A DNA stretch of 48,735 nt from Phycisphaerales bacterium (GTDB lineage Bacteria; Planctomycetota; Phycisphaerae; Phycisphaerales; UBA1924), in NCBI GenBank assembly GCA_020427635.1, contig JAGQOH010000024.1, positions 1-48,735 on the forward strand, in the 5' to 3' direction. A program made the position numbers and the translations under genes. The first letter of the stretch is position 1. The number at the start of each line of letters is the position of its first letter. The notes below the pieces were generated by a model. That model was not told the origin of the DNA, did not search any database, and was given only the letters and a program-made list of their open reading frames with translations. Positions 33,461-42,633 of the stretch are shown here, piece by piece.

Positions 33461-36037
33461 TTAGGGTTTTCCGCTTCCCACGTCGACATCATCGTCCGAC
33501 TGCTGAACAATCTCCGTCCGCCCCGCCTGGCACACCCGAATCGTCCCAGACCGCAACACCTCTGCCGAAATCGCCCCACCCGCCGCCGTGCACCACCAAG
33601 AGCACCGCGCTCGAACCGAATCCCAACGCTCGTCATCCACCCGGCTCGGACCCGTCGACTGAATCACCACCCGCGGCCCCAAGTCACGCACAAACGCAAT
33701 CGAGCTCGCCCGTGCGCTCCCATGGTGCGGCGCCTCAATCACGTCAGGCTGAAATCCCCCCGCCGCATACCGACTGCAGAACGCCTCGAGCCCCGCACCA
33801 TCCAGATCCCCAAAGAACATCACCCGGCGATCACCTGCATTCGTTTGCACAACAATGTCAAACACCATCGCCGCCGCGTTGTCACGATCAAACCCATCGA
33901 CCACCCGCGGATGCAACACCGCAATATCCGCCGACCCAACGCGCAACCCCGCGCCCTCGCTGATCACATCGATCCGAACACCCGCCGCGCGCAGCTCATT
34001 CACAAGAAGCGCCTCAGGCGTGCCCGCCCGCAACGAAGACGCAACAAACTGAGGCGTCACCAACACCTCGCGCACGCCAATCGATTCCGCCGCGTCGAGC
34101 AGCCCCGAAAAGTGATCAATGTCCGCGTGCGAAATCACCGCCCGCCGCACACGCGGTGCGCCAAGCGCCCGCAGCGCATCCGGAATGAGCCGCTGACCCA
34201 CCCCATACCAATTCGACCCGCAATCAAACAGCAGCGCATCATCCCCCACACGAATCAAATGCGCTGAACCATCACCAACCGCCAACGTGTCGATGCGCAA
34301 CGCCACATCCCTTGGCAAACGCGTCGCCCCATACCACCCCATGCCAATCCACGCCGCAAGCCCCAGACTCGCCGCAACCAGCCCCGTCGTGCGCAACTGC
34401 TGCTTGGCAAGATCAATCCCCATCGATTGCACCAGGGGTCGCGAAACCACCCGCCACCATCCAACAACCAAGACCAGCGCAATGATCGTCTCAACCGCCC
34501 CAATCGTTGGCACGCGCACCGCAACGCCTGGCAATCCATCCAACCACAGCACAAGCCCAACAAGCCATCCGCTCGCCGCGCTCGCCACCCCAAGCACCGG
34601 TGCGCCAAGCCCACCCCACACGCTCATCAACCCAAGCCCGACATACCCAAATCCAAGCGCCACGCCGACCAATGGAATCGCAATCACACTCGACACCACC
34701 GCCATGGGTGATACCAACCCAAAGTGATACGCAATGATGGGCGTCGCAATCGACCACGCAACACTCGACGCAAGCAGCGCTTGAACAACCCACGCCCACA
34801 CATGATGCGCCGCGCCAGTGCCCAGCGCCGGTATCCACCGCGCCGTCACCCCAGGCGCAAGCGCAATCAACCCCGCCACAACGCCAAAGCTCAACTGAAA
34901 TCCCGGATCGAACAGATCCATGGGCCGAAAGAGCAACAACACCGCCGCCACCAACGCCAACATGTTGAGTCTGTCATACCGTCGCCCCGCCATGTCCGCC
35001 GCGACCACACTCGCAACGATCAGCACCGCGCGCAAGATCGGCGCCCGCGCCGGAATCAACACCGCCATGCAACCAATCGCGCACAGCACCACCGCCCACT
35101 GCACGCGCGGGTGATCACCGGCAATCCGCACCAACATCACCACCAGCAACACCACGATCCCGACGTGCAGCCCGCTGATCGCAAGCACATGCGCCACACC
35201 CACCCGACGAAACGCCGACTCAACCGCGAAGTCATCGACCGGATCGCGCTCGCCAAGCAGCAATGCCGCCAGCACACCTCGGCTTTCCCCTCCCCCATCA
35301 ATCTTTTGTAATGCCCGCGCTCGCACCGCGTCACGCCAACGAATCACGCGCGAAAGCGCCGATGGACGCCCTTCCATTGGCTCAACCAACGCCGCCCGCG
35401 CCACGCGCATCGACCCCGATACCCCCCGTGCATGCGCCCGAGCACGCATGTCACGCTCGCCCGGATTGCTTGGCCCCTTGAGCCCCGTCACAAACCCCGT
35501 CAAACGCACGCGATCCCCTGTGCCCATCGCTTCCGCGGCAGGCCACACCGCCATAGGCTCATCCACACGCACATAAAGCGCGCCATGCGCCACTCGCCGC
35601 GCGCCCGCATCATCCAACACGTGCTCCACGCGCACCCGAAACCGCGTCAGCATCGGGTTGTACGCCGCCACCGACGCCAACCGCCCACGCTGCGCCTGCA
35701 CAAGTCGCGGCGCGTGACTCACCACGCCCTCCACGCACACAAGCCGCAGATCATCACCCACCATCCACCGCAAGTCATCCCGCGGCGATTCAAGCGACTG
35801 CGCCGTCAACGTCGCCCCGCCAAGACACACCAACCCGCACAACACGGCGCTGCGCACGACCACGCCCCGTGCCACACCCACAACGATCGCAAGTGCCCCC
35901 GCAACGCCAAGCCACATCGCGCTCGGCGCCACAACACCAATCGTCGCATGCGCCCACCACGCGAGCACGATCCCGCCACCAATACACGCAAGCACCCACA
36001 CGCCACGCCGGCGCAAAGCAATCGCCGGCCGCCTCAT
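33461..36037 (-). CDS. comEC: ComEC/Rec2 DNA-uptake channel protein
   Basis: ComEC forms the inner-membrane channel for DNA uptake in natural transformation. The 858-residue protein has an N-terminal membrane and DUF4131-like region, the competence domain (SAFRRVGVAHVLAISGLHVGIV, then many helices, with LDGLPGVAVRVPTIG near its end) and a C-terminal metallo-beta-lactamase domain with SHADIDHFSG and APHHGS, which probably degrades the non-transforming strand. All three domains are present, so it looks functional. ATG at 36037 overlaps the upstream stop (ATGA). No other competence gene lies nearby. It is followed by another metallo-beta-lactamase-fold gene. Confidence 0.93.
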   Translation of the reverse strand: MRRPAIALRRRGVWVLACIGGGIVLAWWAHATIGVVAPSAMWLGVAGALAIVVGVARGVVVRSAVLCGLVCLGGATLTAQSLESPRDDLRWMVGDDLRLVCVEGVVSHAPRLVQAQRGRLASVAAYNPMLTRFRVRVEHVLDDAGARRVAHGALYVRVDEPMAVWPAAEAMGTGDRVRLTGFVTGLKGPSNPGERDMRARAHARGVSGSMRVARAALVEPMEGRPSALSRVIRWRDAVRARALQKIDGGGESRGVLAALLLGERDPVDDFAVESAFRRVGVAHVLAISGLHVGIVVLLVVMLVRIAGDHPRVQWAVVLCAIGCMAVLIPARAPILRAVLIVASVVAADMAGRRYDRLNMLALVAAVLLLFRPMDLFDPGFQLSFGVVAGLIALAPGVTARWIPALGTGAAHHVWAWVVQALLASSVAWSIATPIIAYHFGLVSPMAVVSSVIAIPLVGVALGFGYVGLGLMSVWGGLGAPVLGVASAASGWLVGLVLWLDGLPGVAVRVPTIGAVETIIALVLVVGWWRVVSRPLVQSMGIDLAKQQLRTTGLVAASLGLAAWIGMGWYGATRLPRDVALRIDTLAVGDGSAHLIRVGDDALLFDCGSNWYGVGQRLIPDALRALGAPRVRRAVISHADIDHFSGLLDAAESIGVREVLVTPQFVASSLRAGTPEALLVNELRAAGVRIDVISEGAGLRVGSADIAVLHPRVVDGFDRDNAAAMVFDIVVQTNAGDRRVMFFGDLDGAGLEAFCSRYAAGGFQPDVIEAPHHGSARASSIAFVRDLGPRVVIQSTGPSRVDDERWDSVRARCSWWCTAAGGAISAEVLRSGTIRVCQAGRTEIVQQSDDDVDVGSGKP

Positions 36038-37041
36038 GACGCCGCGCGCACCCACGCCGCCGGCAACTCATCCTCCAAAGGCTCGCCCGCGACAAAACGC
36101 TTCACGTTCCGACATATCACGTCCACCCCGCGACGCCAATACTGGGGCGACGCCGCCGAAATCCCAGGCGACACGATCACATTCGGCATCGTCCACAACG
36201 GACTCGTCGGCGGCAAAGGCGTCGTCTCAAAAGCATCGAGCGCCGCCCCCGCAATCCGCCGACGATGCAGCGCCTCCAACAGCGCCCGGTGATCAATCAC
36301 CCCACCTCTGCTCACATCCACAATCACCAATCGCCGATTCGCCGCCGCAAACTGCTTGCGCGCAATCAACCCCGCAGTCGCTGGCAACCGAGGCAACGCC
36401 ATCACAATCGCGTCACAACGCTCCATTACGTCATCAATGGCCGAAAGACGCACAACCTCCTGCGCCAACCCCTCCGCCGCCGCTTCCATCGGATCAGGCG
36501 ACGACGCGATCAGTTCCACACCAAAAGCCGACAGCCGACCCATGATCGCCCGCAACACCTGTCCATGCGCAAACACGCCCACGCGCCGACCCGCAAGCGT
36601 GTGAATACGCGATGCAAGATCCGACGCCGCCCACCGATGCTCCGCCTGCGCAAGCACGCAATCACCCACGCGCCGCACCATCGCAAGCAGCAGCGCAACC
36701 GCATGCTCCGCGATCGGCACTGCCCGAATGCTTGACGCCGTGCTCACCCGCACACCCGCCGCGCACGCATGCATCAACGCCGGCGTCGCATCACCAAGAG
36801 AGTCTGTCAGCTGCACCCACTCCAACGCCGATCCATGCTGCGCCAACTGTGCCGCCGACACAGGCAATCCAATGATCGCTCGCGTCTCAGGCAATGCCGC
36901 AAGCAAATCACGCGATGTTGAAACCTGTTGCGCCGACAGCTGATCGCCCGCGGCCTCGCGAATACGATCAACATACTCGCCCGCAAGCGACCATCCCGTC
37001 GCTTCCTGATACACCGCGATCGTGAGTTGTCCTTGCCCCAT
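36034..37041 (-). CDS. D-2-hydroxyacid dehydrogenase homologue with lost catalytic residues
   Basis: The 335-residue protein has the fold and order of D-isomer-specific 2-hydroxyacid dehydrogenases: the catalytic-domain N-terminus, a Rossmann core and VDVSRGGVIDH with the substrate-binding Arg245. Key positions are changed. The GxGxxG motif reads AHGQVL (158-163), the catalytic Glu of the DVFxxEP motif is Thr274 (DAFETTP), and the catalytic His of TPH is Gly293 (SPGISAAS). It is therefore likely not a classical dehydrogenase; it may bind a ligand or have a different activity. It is coupled to comEC by an ATGA overlap and has its own leaderless-type promoter box. Confidence 0.82.
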   Translation of the reverse strand: MGQGQLTIAVYQEATGWSLAGEYVDRIREAAGDQLSAQQVSTSRDLLAALPETRAIIGLPVSAAQLAQHGSALEWVQLTDSLGDATPALMHACAAGVRVSTASSIRAVPIAEHAVALLLAMVRRVGDCVLAQAEHRWAASDLASRIHTLAGRRVGVFAHGQVLRAIMGRLSAFGVELIASSPDPMEAAAEGLAQEVVRLSAIDDVMERCDAIVMALPRLPATAGLIARKQFAAANRRLVIVDVSRGGVIDHRALLEALHRRRIAGAALDAFETTPLPPTSPLWTMPNVIVSPGISAASPQYWRRGVDVICRNVKRFVAGEPLEDELPAAWVRAAS

Positions 37042-37049
37042 CGCCCGCG

Positions 37050-37055
37050 AGTGTA
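37050..37055 (-). promoter_or_regulatory. -10 hexamer TACACT for leaderless start
   Basis: On the - strand TACACT is followed by 8 nt and the ATG at 37041, with no Shine-Dalgarno. It would start the dehydrogenase-comEC transcript. Confidence 0.45.
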
Positions 37056-37076
37056 CCGAGCAAAATCATGCTCGCA

Positions 37077-38891
37077 CTACTCAGGTGCGTTGCGACCACG
37101 CGGCGCCGCGCCCTCCACCTGGGCCGCAGGCGGCGCCATGCCGCTCACATCATGCGATGCCGCACCACGTGTCCCAACCGAGCCGCCACCGCCACGCCCC
37201 ATGAGTGACACGATCAGCACACCAACCCCAAGGAACACTGTGTTCACCGAGATCCACCCAACCGTCGATCGATGCGCTGCAGGCACAAACGTCAGTGGAT
37301 AGCTCAACGCCCGCCCCGTGACCAGCCCCGCCTGTTTCACCTGGACAAGCACCGCGTCCACGTGCTTGCGATCCAGCTTCACCTTCCGCGTCGTCGCCTT
37401 TCTGGTGCCCGCCTTCGCCGCCGCCTTCGCCGCCGACGTTGCCCCTGCCTTCACCGCGGAAGACCCACCCGCCGCCGTTTCCGCCGCGCCGCCGCTCTTG
37501 GGCTGCGCTGATGCGCCCCCTCCGGATGCGCCAGCCGCCTGCGTTGTCGTCTCCGCTGGAGCAGGCGCAACCGCTTCTTCCTCCGCCCCAATTTCGATCG
37601 TGTCCGTGGGCATCGCCGCCGCGGACATCGCTGCCGCCAGTTCATCCGCCTCCGCCACAGGCTGAGCCGCGCCCACATCGCCCACCGGTTCTTCAACAAC
37701 CTCGCTCACCGCAGAATCAGTGCCGGCCAGCGCCGCGTCGCCGTCATCCGCCGCCGCCTCGGCAACCAGCTCAGACGCATCCTCACTGGCAGGCTCCACA
37801 CCATGCGCGTCAATCGCCTCATCCACGACATCACTCGATGTCGCAAACGGGTCGACATCCTCGACATCGCTGTCAACCCCCGCCTCTCCGCTCGCCAAGT
37901 CATGCTCGACATCGCCCACATCCAGCGCAAAGTCTTCCTGCGCCGCCGTTGCCGCCGCCGAAAGCAAATCACGCTCACCAACGCCTTCAACAGGCGCCCG
38001 CATGTTGATCTCGCGCGCCGCAGCCGCAATCGCTTCATCCACTACAGACGACACCGCGTCCATTGCATGATCCGCAAGTGACGCGTCCACATCCTTGAGC
38101 GATCGCGCATCACCACCAGCTTCCGTCGACACCTCGTCCGCGTCGAACCCCACGCCTTCAACTTCAAGCGAGGGACCCTCCTGCGCCGCAAGCGCCGCAT
38201 CCAACGCATCGAGCTCCGCAACGGGATCAGCCTCAACCTCAACGGCAGGCGCCGCGCCCAGCGCATCCTCCTCCACGTCGACAACAACTTGATCCGCAAC
38301 CACATCTTCCGACAACGTTGCGCCCACGCTCTCGTCATCCACCGACATCGCAACATCGTCCGCCGGCGCCTCACCCGCGACGTCGACCGACTCAATCTCA
38401 ACAGATGCTGGCGCTTCCTCAAACACATCTTCCACAGGCGCACTATGCCCAGCATCCGCTTCAGAGCCCGCCGCGATCACCGCATCCGCTTCTGCAATCA
38501 GTGCGTCAAGTGAAGACTCCAACGCCGCATCCACAACCTCTTCGTCATCGCGCGCCGCGTCCGCCCCCCTCGACTCATCGATCGCCGATGCAAGCGCCTC
38601 CATCTCGCCCGTCATGGACTCCGCAACGTCAATCGCCTCGGCGCCCACAGGGTCCGAGCTCGGCTCGTCAACATGAAAATCGACCGCCCCATCCGCCGTT
38701 GTCGCGGGCTCATCTGCAGGCAACGCCGCGCCGGGCTCGCTGGCCGCCGCCAACTCCGCCTCCAGCGCATCCGCCAACGCCTCCAACTCCTGGTCCACAG
38801 ACATCGACCCGTCATCCCCAGGTGGGGACGCGGGCGGACGCTGGTCAGCTTGGTCGTCATTCGAGGCCATGGTTGTCGGACGATCGCTCAT
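37077..38891 (-). CDS. highly acidic protein with one C-terminal membrane helix
   Basis: This 604-residue protein is unusually acidic over about the first 450 residues, made of Ala, Asp, Glu and Val in loosely repeated units (for example SVVDEAIAAAAREI and SSDVVDEAIDAHG). A Lys/Arg/Ala-rich segment follows (about 475-510, AAKAAAKAGTRKATTRKVKL), then a single membrane helix (about 545-564, ISVNTVFLGVGVLIVSLM) and a Gly-rich tail. I recognise no family. The acidic part is probably disordered and might act as a polyanionic tether or binding surface. ATG at 38891 is preferred; GTG 38921 and ATG 38870 are possible. Residue composition is far from that of its neighbours, though its GC content is not. 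Confidence 0.7.
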   Translation of the reverse strand: MSDRPTTMASNDDQADQRPPASPPGDDGSMSVDQELEALADALEAELAAASEPGAALPADEPATTADGAVDFHVDEPSSDPVGAEAIDVAESMTGEMEALASAIDESRGADAARDDEEVVDAALESSLDALIAEADAVIAAGSEADAGHSAPVEDVFEEAPASVEIESVDVAGEAPADDVAMSVDDESVGATLSEDVVADQVVVDVEEDALGAAPAVEVEADPVAELDALDAALAAQEGPSLEVEGVGFDADEVSTEAGGDARSLKDVDASLADHAMDAVSSVVDEAIAAAAREINMRAPVEGVGERDLLSAAATAAQEDFALDVGDVEHDLASGEAGVDSDVEDVDPFATSSDVVDEAIDAHGVEPASEDASELVAEAAADDGDAALAGTDSAVSEVVEEPVGDVGAAQPVAEADELAAAMSAAAMPTDTIEIGAEEEAVAPAPAETTTQAAGASGGGASAQPKSGGAAETAAGGSSAVKAGATSAAKAAAKAGTRKATTRKVKLDRKHVDAVLVQVKQAGLVTGRALSYPLTFVPAAHRSTVGWISVNTVFLGVGVLIVSLMGRGGGGSVGTRGAASHDVSGMAPPAAQVEGAAPRGRNAPE

Positions 38892-38981
38892 CGTCCATGA
38901 TCGACCCCTTCCCTGCGCCACTCAAGGCAGCTCGGGACCTTGTCCCCACCCCCGCCACTTCTCGGACCAACCCAGCTCCCA

Positions 38982-39692
38982 ATGCACACCATCCTCCTCG
39001 ACGCCATCCCGCCCGCGACCGACCACACCCTCACCGTCCGAGGCGACGAGGCCCGACACGCCATCCGCGTCAAACGCCTCCGCGAAGGCGCCACCCTCCG
39101 CCTCGTCGATGGCCAGGGTCACGTCTGCCTCGCCCGCATCACCGCCGCCCGCCGCGACCTCGAACTTGCCCTCCTCGAACGCTCCACCGAACCCTCCCTG
39201 ACGCCCGCCATCGAGCTCTGCTCCGCCACCCCCAAAGGCCCTCGCCTCGACAAGATGATCGATCAGCTCTCCCAGATCGGCGTCGCCACATGGCGGCCGA
39301 TGAACACCGCCTACGGCGTCGTCGATCCCGGCGCAGGCAAGCTCGACCGCATGGCCCGTATCGTCGCCGAGTCCGCCAAACAGGCCGCCCGTGCCTGGCT
39401 CATGAAGATCGCTGAACCCATCACTTTTGCTGATGCCATCGCGCCCGCCGACGGACAAACCATCCTCCTCGCCGACGCCTCCGGTGAGCCATATTCCCCG
39501 ACGGGCTCGCAAGAAATCCGCATCCTCATTGGCCCCGAAGGCGGCTTCACCGACGACGAACGCCAAGCCGCTCGCGCCGCCGGCGCCCGCCTCATCAACC
39601 TCGCCCCACACACCCTCCGCATCGAAACCGCCGCCGCCGCCGCCGCAACCATCGTCCTCCACGAAGAACTTCGCGCCCGCAACATGTCCTGA
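38982..39692 (+). CDS. rsmE: 16S rRNA (uracil-1498-N3)-methyltransferase
   Basis: RsmE methylates N3 of U1498 in the 30S decoding centre with S-adenosylmethionine. This 236-residue SPOUT protein has the N-terminal PUA-like part (DEARHAIRVKRLREGATLRLVDG) and the SPOUT knot motifs IGPEGGFTDDE (183-193) and HTLRIETAAAAA (210-221). Length is normal. ATG at 38982 is preferred over an upstream TTG at 38940. No Shine-Dalgarno or close -10 box is visible. The gene is divergent from the acidic membrane protein. Confidence 0.92.
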   Translation: MHTILLDAIPPATDHTLTVRGDEARHAIRVKRLREGATLRLVDGQGHVCLARITAARRDLELALLERSTEPSLTPAIELCSATPKGPRLDKMIDQLSQIGVATWRPMNTAYGVVDPGAGKLDRMARIVAESAKQAARAWLMKIAEPITFADAIAPADGQTILLADASGEPYSPTGSQEIRILIGPEGGFTDDERQAARAAGARLINLAPHTLRIETAAAAAATIVLHEELRARNMS

Positions 39693-39746
39693 TCCCCGCG
39701 CCACCGGTACCTATTGTCATCCGGAGGGAACACCAAAGGAGAACCC

Positions 39747-40931
39747 ATGCCGAACCGCTCCACCATCGCTTGCTGCACCACCCTCGCACTCACCGCCGCC
39801 GCGCCAACCTTCGCCGTCGACGAGGCACACCTCCGCCAAGCCGACCACATGATCGATCGCGCCGTCACCTACCTCCGCGCACAACAAGACAACACCACGG
39901 GCGGCTGGGCCGTCAATCCCCAAGGCCCCCAACTCCCAGGCATCACCGCACTCGTCGTCAATGGCATGATCATGTCCCCCGACATCGACGCCCATGACCC
40001 CGCCATCAACCGCGCCGCCGAGTTCATCCTCACCTTCCGCCAACCCGATGGCGGCATTTACGACAAGATCCTCGCCAACTACAACACCTCGCTTTGCCTC
40101 TCCGCACTCTCCAAACTCAACACACCCGAAGCCGTCAACGCCATGAGCGGCGCGCAATCCTTCCTCAAAAGCCTCCAATGGTCCGATGACGCACTCGAAC
40201 ACGCAGAGTCCGGCGTCGTCGACGCCAAACACCCCTTCTTCGGCGGCGCGGGCTACGGAAGCCACTCCCGCCCCGACATGTCCAACCTCAACCTCATGCT
40301 CCAAGCATTGCACGACTCAGGCCTGAGCGCCAGTGACGAGGCCTTCCAGCGCGCACAGAAATTCCTCGAACGCTGTCAAATGCTCGACACCGTCAACGAC
40401 ATGCCGTACGCCGATGGCTCCGAACAAGGTGGCTTTATCTACGCCACAAGCCCCGATGGCGATCACATTGGCGATGGCGAAACCAAAGCCGGCACGATGA
40501 TGGAAACACTTTCCGATGGCACGACCGCCTCGCGCCTCCGTGCCTATGGCTCCATGACCTACGCCGGCTTCAAGAGCTACGTCTACGCGAACCTCAAACG
40601 CGATGACCCGCGCGTCACCGCCGCCTACGACTGGATCCGCGCCAACTACACCCTCGAAGAAAATCCGGGCGTTGGCACCGATGGCCTTTACTACTACTAC
40701 GTCACCTTCGCCCGCGCGCTCGACGCCTGGGGCCCCCAAACCATCGAACTCCAAAACCCCGATGGCTCGACAGGCGATACACGCGACTGGCAAAACGACC
40801 TCATTGACACACTCGCCAACCTCCAAAACACCGACGGCTCCTTCAAATCCGTCGACGACCGCTGGATGGAAAACAACCCCATCCTCATCACTGCCTACGC
40901 GCTCTTGGCCCTGCAGCACGCGATAGACTGA
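39747..40931 (+). CDS. second exported alpha/alpha-toroid protein
   Basis: The 394-residue protein has a signal peptide (MPNRSTIACCTTLALTAAAPTFA) and repeated helical pairs with QW-like turns (QQDNTTGGWAVN, RQPDGGIYD, NTDGSFKS), the toroid fold of squalene-cyclase and prenyltransferase-type proteins. No DxDDTA motif is present. It is shorter in repeats and diverged from the operon toroid at 17897. Function is unknown; an exported binding protein is the simplest reading. GGAG sits 5-9 nt before ATG 39747, with a TATTGT -10 candidate at 39712-39717. The M32 peptidase gene follows 35 nt downstream. Confidence 0.8.
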   Translation: MPNRSTIACCTTLALTAAAPTFAVDEAHLRQADHMIDRAVTYLRAQQDNTTGGWAVNPQGPQLPGITALVVNGMIMSPDIDAHDPAINRAAEFILTFRQPDGGIYDKILANYNTSLCLSALSKLNTPEAVNAMSGAQSFLKSLQWSDDALEHAESGVVDAKHPFFGGAGYGSHSRPDMSNLNLMLQALHDSGLSASDEAFQRAQKFLERCQMLDTVNDMPYADGSEQGGFIYATSPDGDHIGDGETKAGTMMETLSDGTTASRLRAYGSMTYAGFKSYVYANLKRDDPRVTAAYDWIRANYTLEENPGVGTDGLYYYYVTFARALDAWGPQTIELQNPDGSTGDTRDWQNDLIDTLANLQNTDGSFKSVDDRWMENNPILITAYALLALQHAID

Positions 40932-40966
40932 ATCACCACTTTGATGACATCCACGAAAGGCTTGCA

Positions 40967-42535
40967 ATGACAACCGCAACGACCGCCGTCGGCGCGCTCA
41001 GCGCCCTGGACAAGTCCAAGCCCTACGCCGAGCTCTGCGCTCTCCTGCGCGACGCCGCCGTCTGGAAGTCTGTCAACGCCACCCTTTCCTGGGACCAGGA
41101 AACACTTATGCCCCCGCGCGCCGCCCCCCTGCGCGCCGACCAGCTCCAATCCCTCTCAGGCCTCGTCCACGAGAAGTTCACCAACCCGCGCATCCTCGAA
41201 CTCGTCAACAAAGCCGAAGCCGACACCGCCCTCGCAGATGACGACACCGCCAAGGCCAACCTCCGCGAGATCCGCCGCGACTACGAAAAGCACGTCAAAC
41301 TCCCCAAGTCCCTCGTCGAAGAACTCGCGCGCTGCGCTTCCCTTGGCATGCACGCCTGGAAAGAAGCCCGCGAGAAGTCCGACTTCTCTATCTTCCGCCC
41401 TTGGCTCGAAAAGACCATCGAACTCTCGCGCAAGAAAGCAGAGTGCTTTGGCATTCCCGCCGGCGGCGAACTCTATGACGCCCTCTTCGACGAATACGAG
41501 CCCAAGATGACCGCCGCGCGCACCGCCGAAATCTTCAAACCGCTCCGCGAATTCACCGTCAATCTCATCGATCGCGTCCGCGGCGCCACCGACAACTTCA
41601 CCAAGGCCCCCGATACGGGCAACGCCCATCGCGATACACCCATCGACCAACAGAAACTCTTCTCCAAGCGCATCTTGGAGCAAATGGGTTTCGACTTCAT
41701 GGCAGGCCGCTTGGACGTCTCCACACACCCCTTCTGCGAATCGCCCGGGCCCGGCGACACACGCCTCACCAACCGATACCGCCCCGATGGCTGGCTCGAT
41801 TCCGTCTCCTCCGCGATGCACGAAGGCGGCCATGGCCTCTATGAACAAGGCCTGCCACCCGAATGGTTCGGCACACCACTGGGCGACGCCATCTCACTCG
41901 GCATCCACGAATCACAATCACGCATGTGGGAAAACTTCGTCGGGCGCTCGCGCCCATTCTGGGGCTGGGCCTTTGGCCTCGCCAAAGACGTCTTTGGCGA
42001 AAACGTCATGCACGCCCTCGACGCCGACAAGGCCTACAAAGCCGCCAACCTCGTCGCGCCCTCATTCATCCGCGTCGAAGCCGATGAAGTCACTTACAAC
42101 CTCCACATCATGCTCCGCTTCGACCTAGAACGCGCCATGGTCGCGGGCGACCTCGCCCCCAAGGATCTGCCGGGCGTCTGGAACAAGCGCATGAAGTCCG
42201 ACTTTGGCCTCGACGTGCCCAACGACGCAAAGGGCTGCCTCCAAGACATCCACTGGTCCATGGGCGCCGTTGGCTACTTCTCCACCTACACCCTTGGCAA
42301 CCTCTACGCCGCTCAGTTCTGGGAAGCAATGGCCAAAGACATCCCGAACCGCGGCGGCATGATGGGCAAAGGTGAATTCATGCCCATCCTCGATTGGCTC
42401 CGCGAAAAGATCCACCGCCACGGCCGCCACTTCTCCGCCGAAGACCTCTGCAAACGCATCACCGGCGCGCCACTCCAATCCGACGCGCTCATGCGACACC
42501 TCGACGCAAAGGTCAAAGCCGTCTACAACGTCTGA
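40967..42535 (+). CDS. carboxypeptidase Taq (M32 family)
   Basis: M32 peptidases remove C-terminal residues from peptides using zinc or cobalt. The 522-residue cytoplasmic protein has the zinc motif HEGGH (His285, Glu286, His289, within MHEGGHGLYEQG) and the third ligand Glu315 in GIHESQSRMWENFVGR. The family blocks LSWDQETLMPP near the N-terminus and HIMLRFDLERAM (about 370-382) are conserved. Length and motifs are complete. ATG at 40967 has AAAGG upstream. It converges with the CPBP protease, with a REP-like element between. Confidence 0.94.
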   Translation: MTTATTAVGALSALDKSKPYAELCALLRDAAVWKSVNATLSWDQETLMPPRAAPLRADQLQSLSGLVHEKFTNPRILELVNKAEADTALADDDTAKANLREIRRDYEKHVKLPKSLVEELARCASLGMHAWKEAREKSDFSIFRPWLEKTIELSRKKAECFGIPAGGELYDALFDEYEPKMTAARTAEIFKPLREFTVNLIDRVRGATDNFTKAPDTGNAHRDTPIDQQKLFSKRILEQMGFDFMAGRLDVSTHPFCESPGPGDTRLTNRYRPDGWLDSVSSAMHEGGHGLYEQGLPPEWFGTPLGDAISLGIHESQSRMWENFVGRSRPFWGWAFGLAKDVFGENVMHALDADKAYKAANLVAPSFIRVEADEVTYNLHIMLRFDLERAMVAGDLAPKDLPGVWNKRMKSDFGLDVPNDAKGCLQDIHWSMGAVGYFSTYTLGNLYAAQFWEAMAKDIPNRGGMMGKGEFMPILDWLREKIHRHGRHFSAEDLCKRITGAPLQSDALMRHLDAKVKAVYNV

Positions 42536-42543
42536 ACATCTTG

Positions 42544-42589
42544 CACCCTCTTACTCTGGGGAGAGGGGGGCGCTTCGCCGGGTGAGGGT
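42544..42589. repeat. REP-like inverted sequence between convergent genes
   Basis: ACCCTC (42545-42550) and GAGGGT (42584-42589) flank a G-rich core with GGGGAGAGGGGGG and CGCTTCGCCGGGTG. The wording resembles dispersed intergenic repeats of many bacterial genomes with CTCTCCCC and GGGTGAGGG halves. It sits where two transcripts converge, so it could also act as a bidirectional terminator or transcript stabiliser. Copy number cannot be judged from one window. Confidence 0.45.
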
Positions 42590-42633
42590 TGCTCCGGGTG
42601 CCGTGGTCTGAGCGCCCGGGGTTGCTTGTCGCC

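Noticed and set aside
33361..33636. Longer N-terminus for the metallo-beta-lactamase-fold gene
   Set aside because: Most of it would overlap the end of comEC in another frame and the residues do not look like a domain; GTG 33360 has a good AGGAG site.
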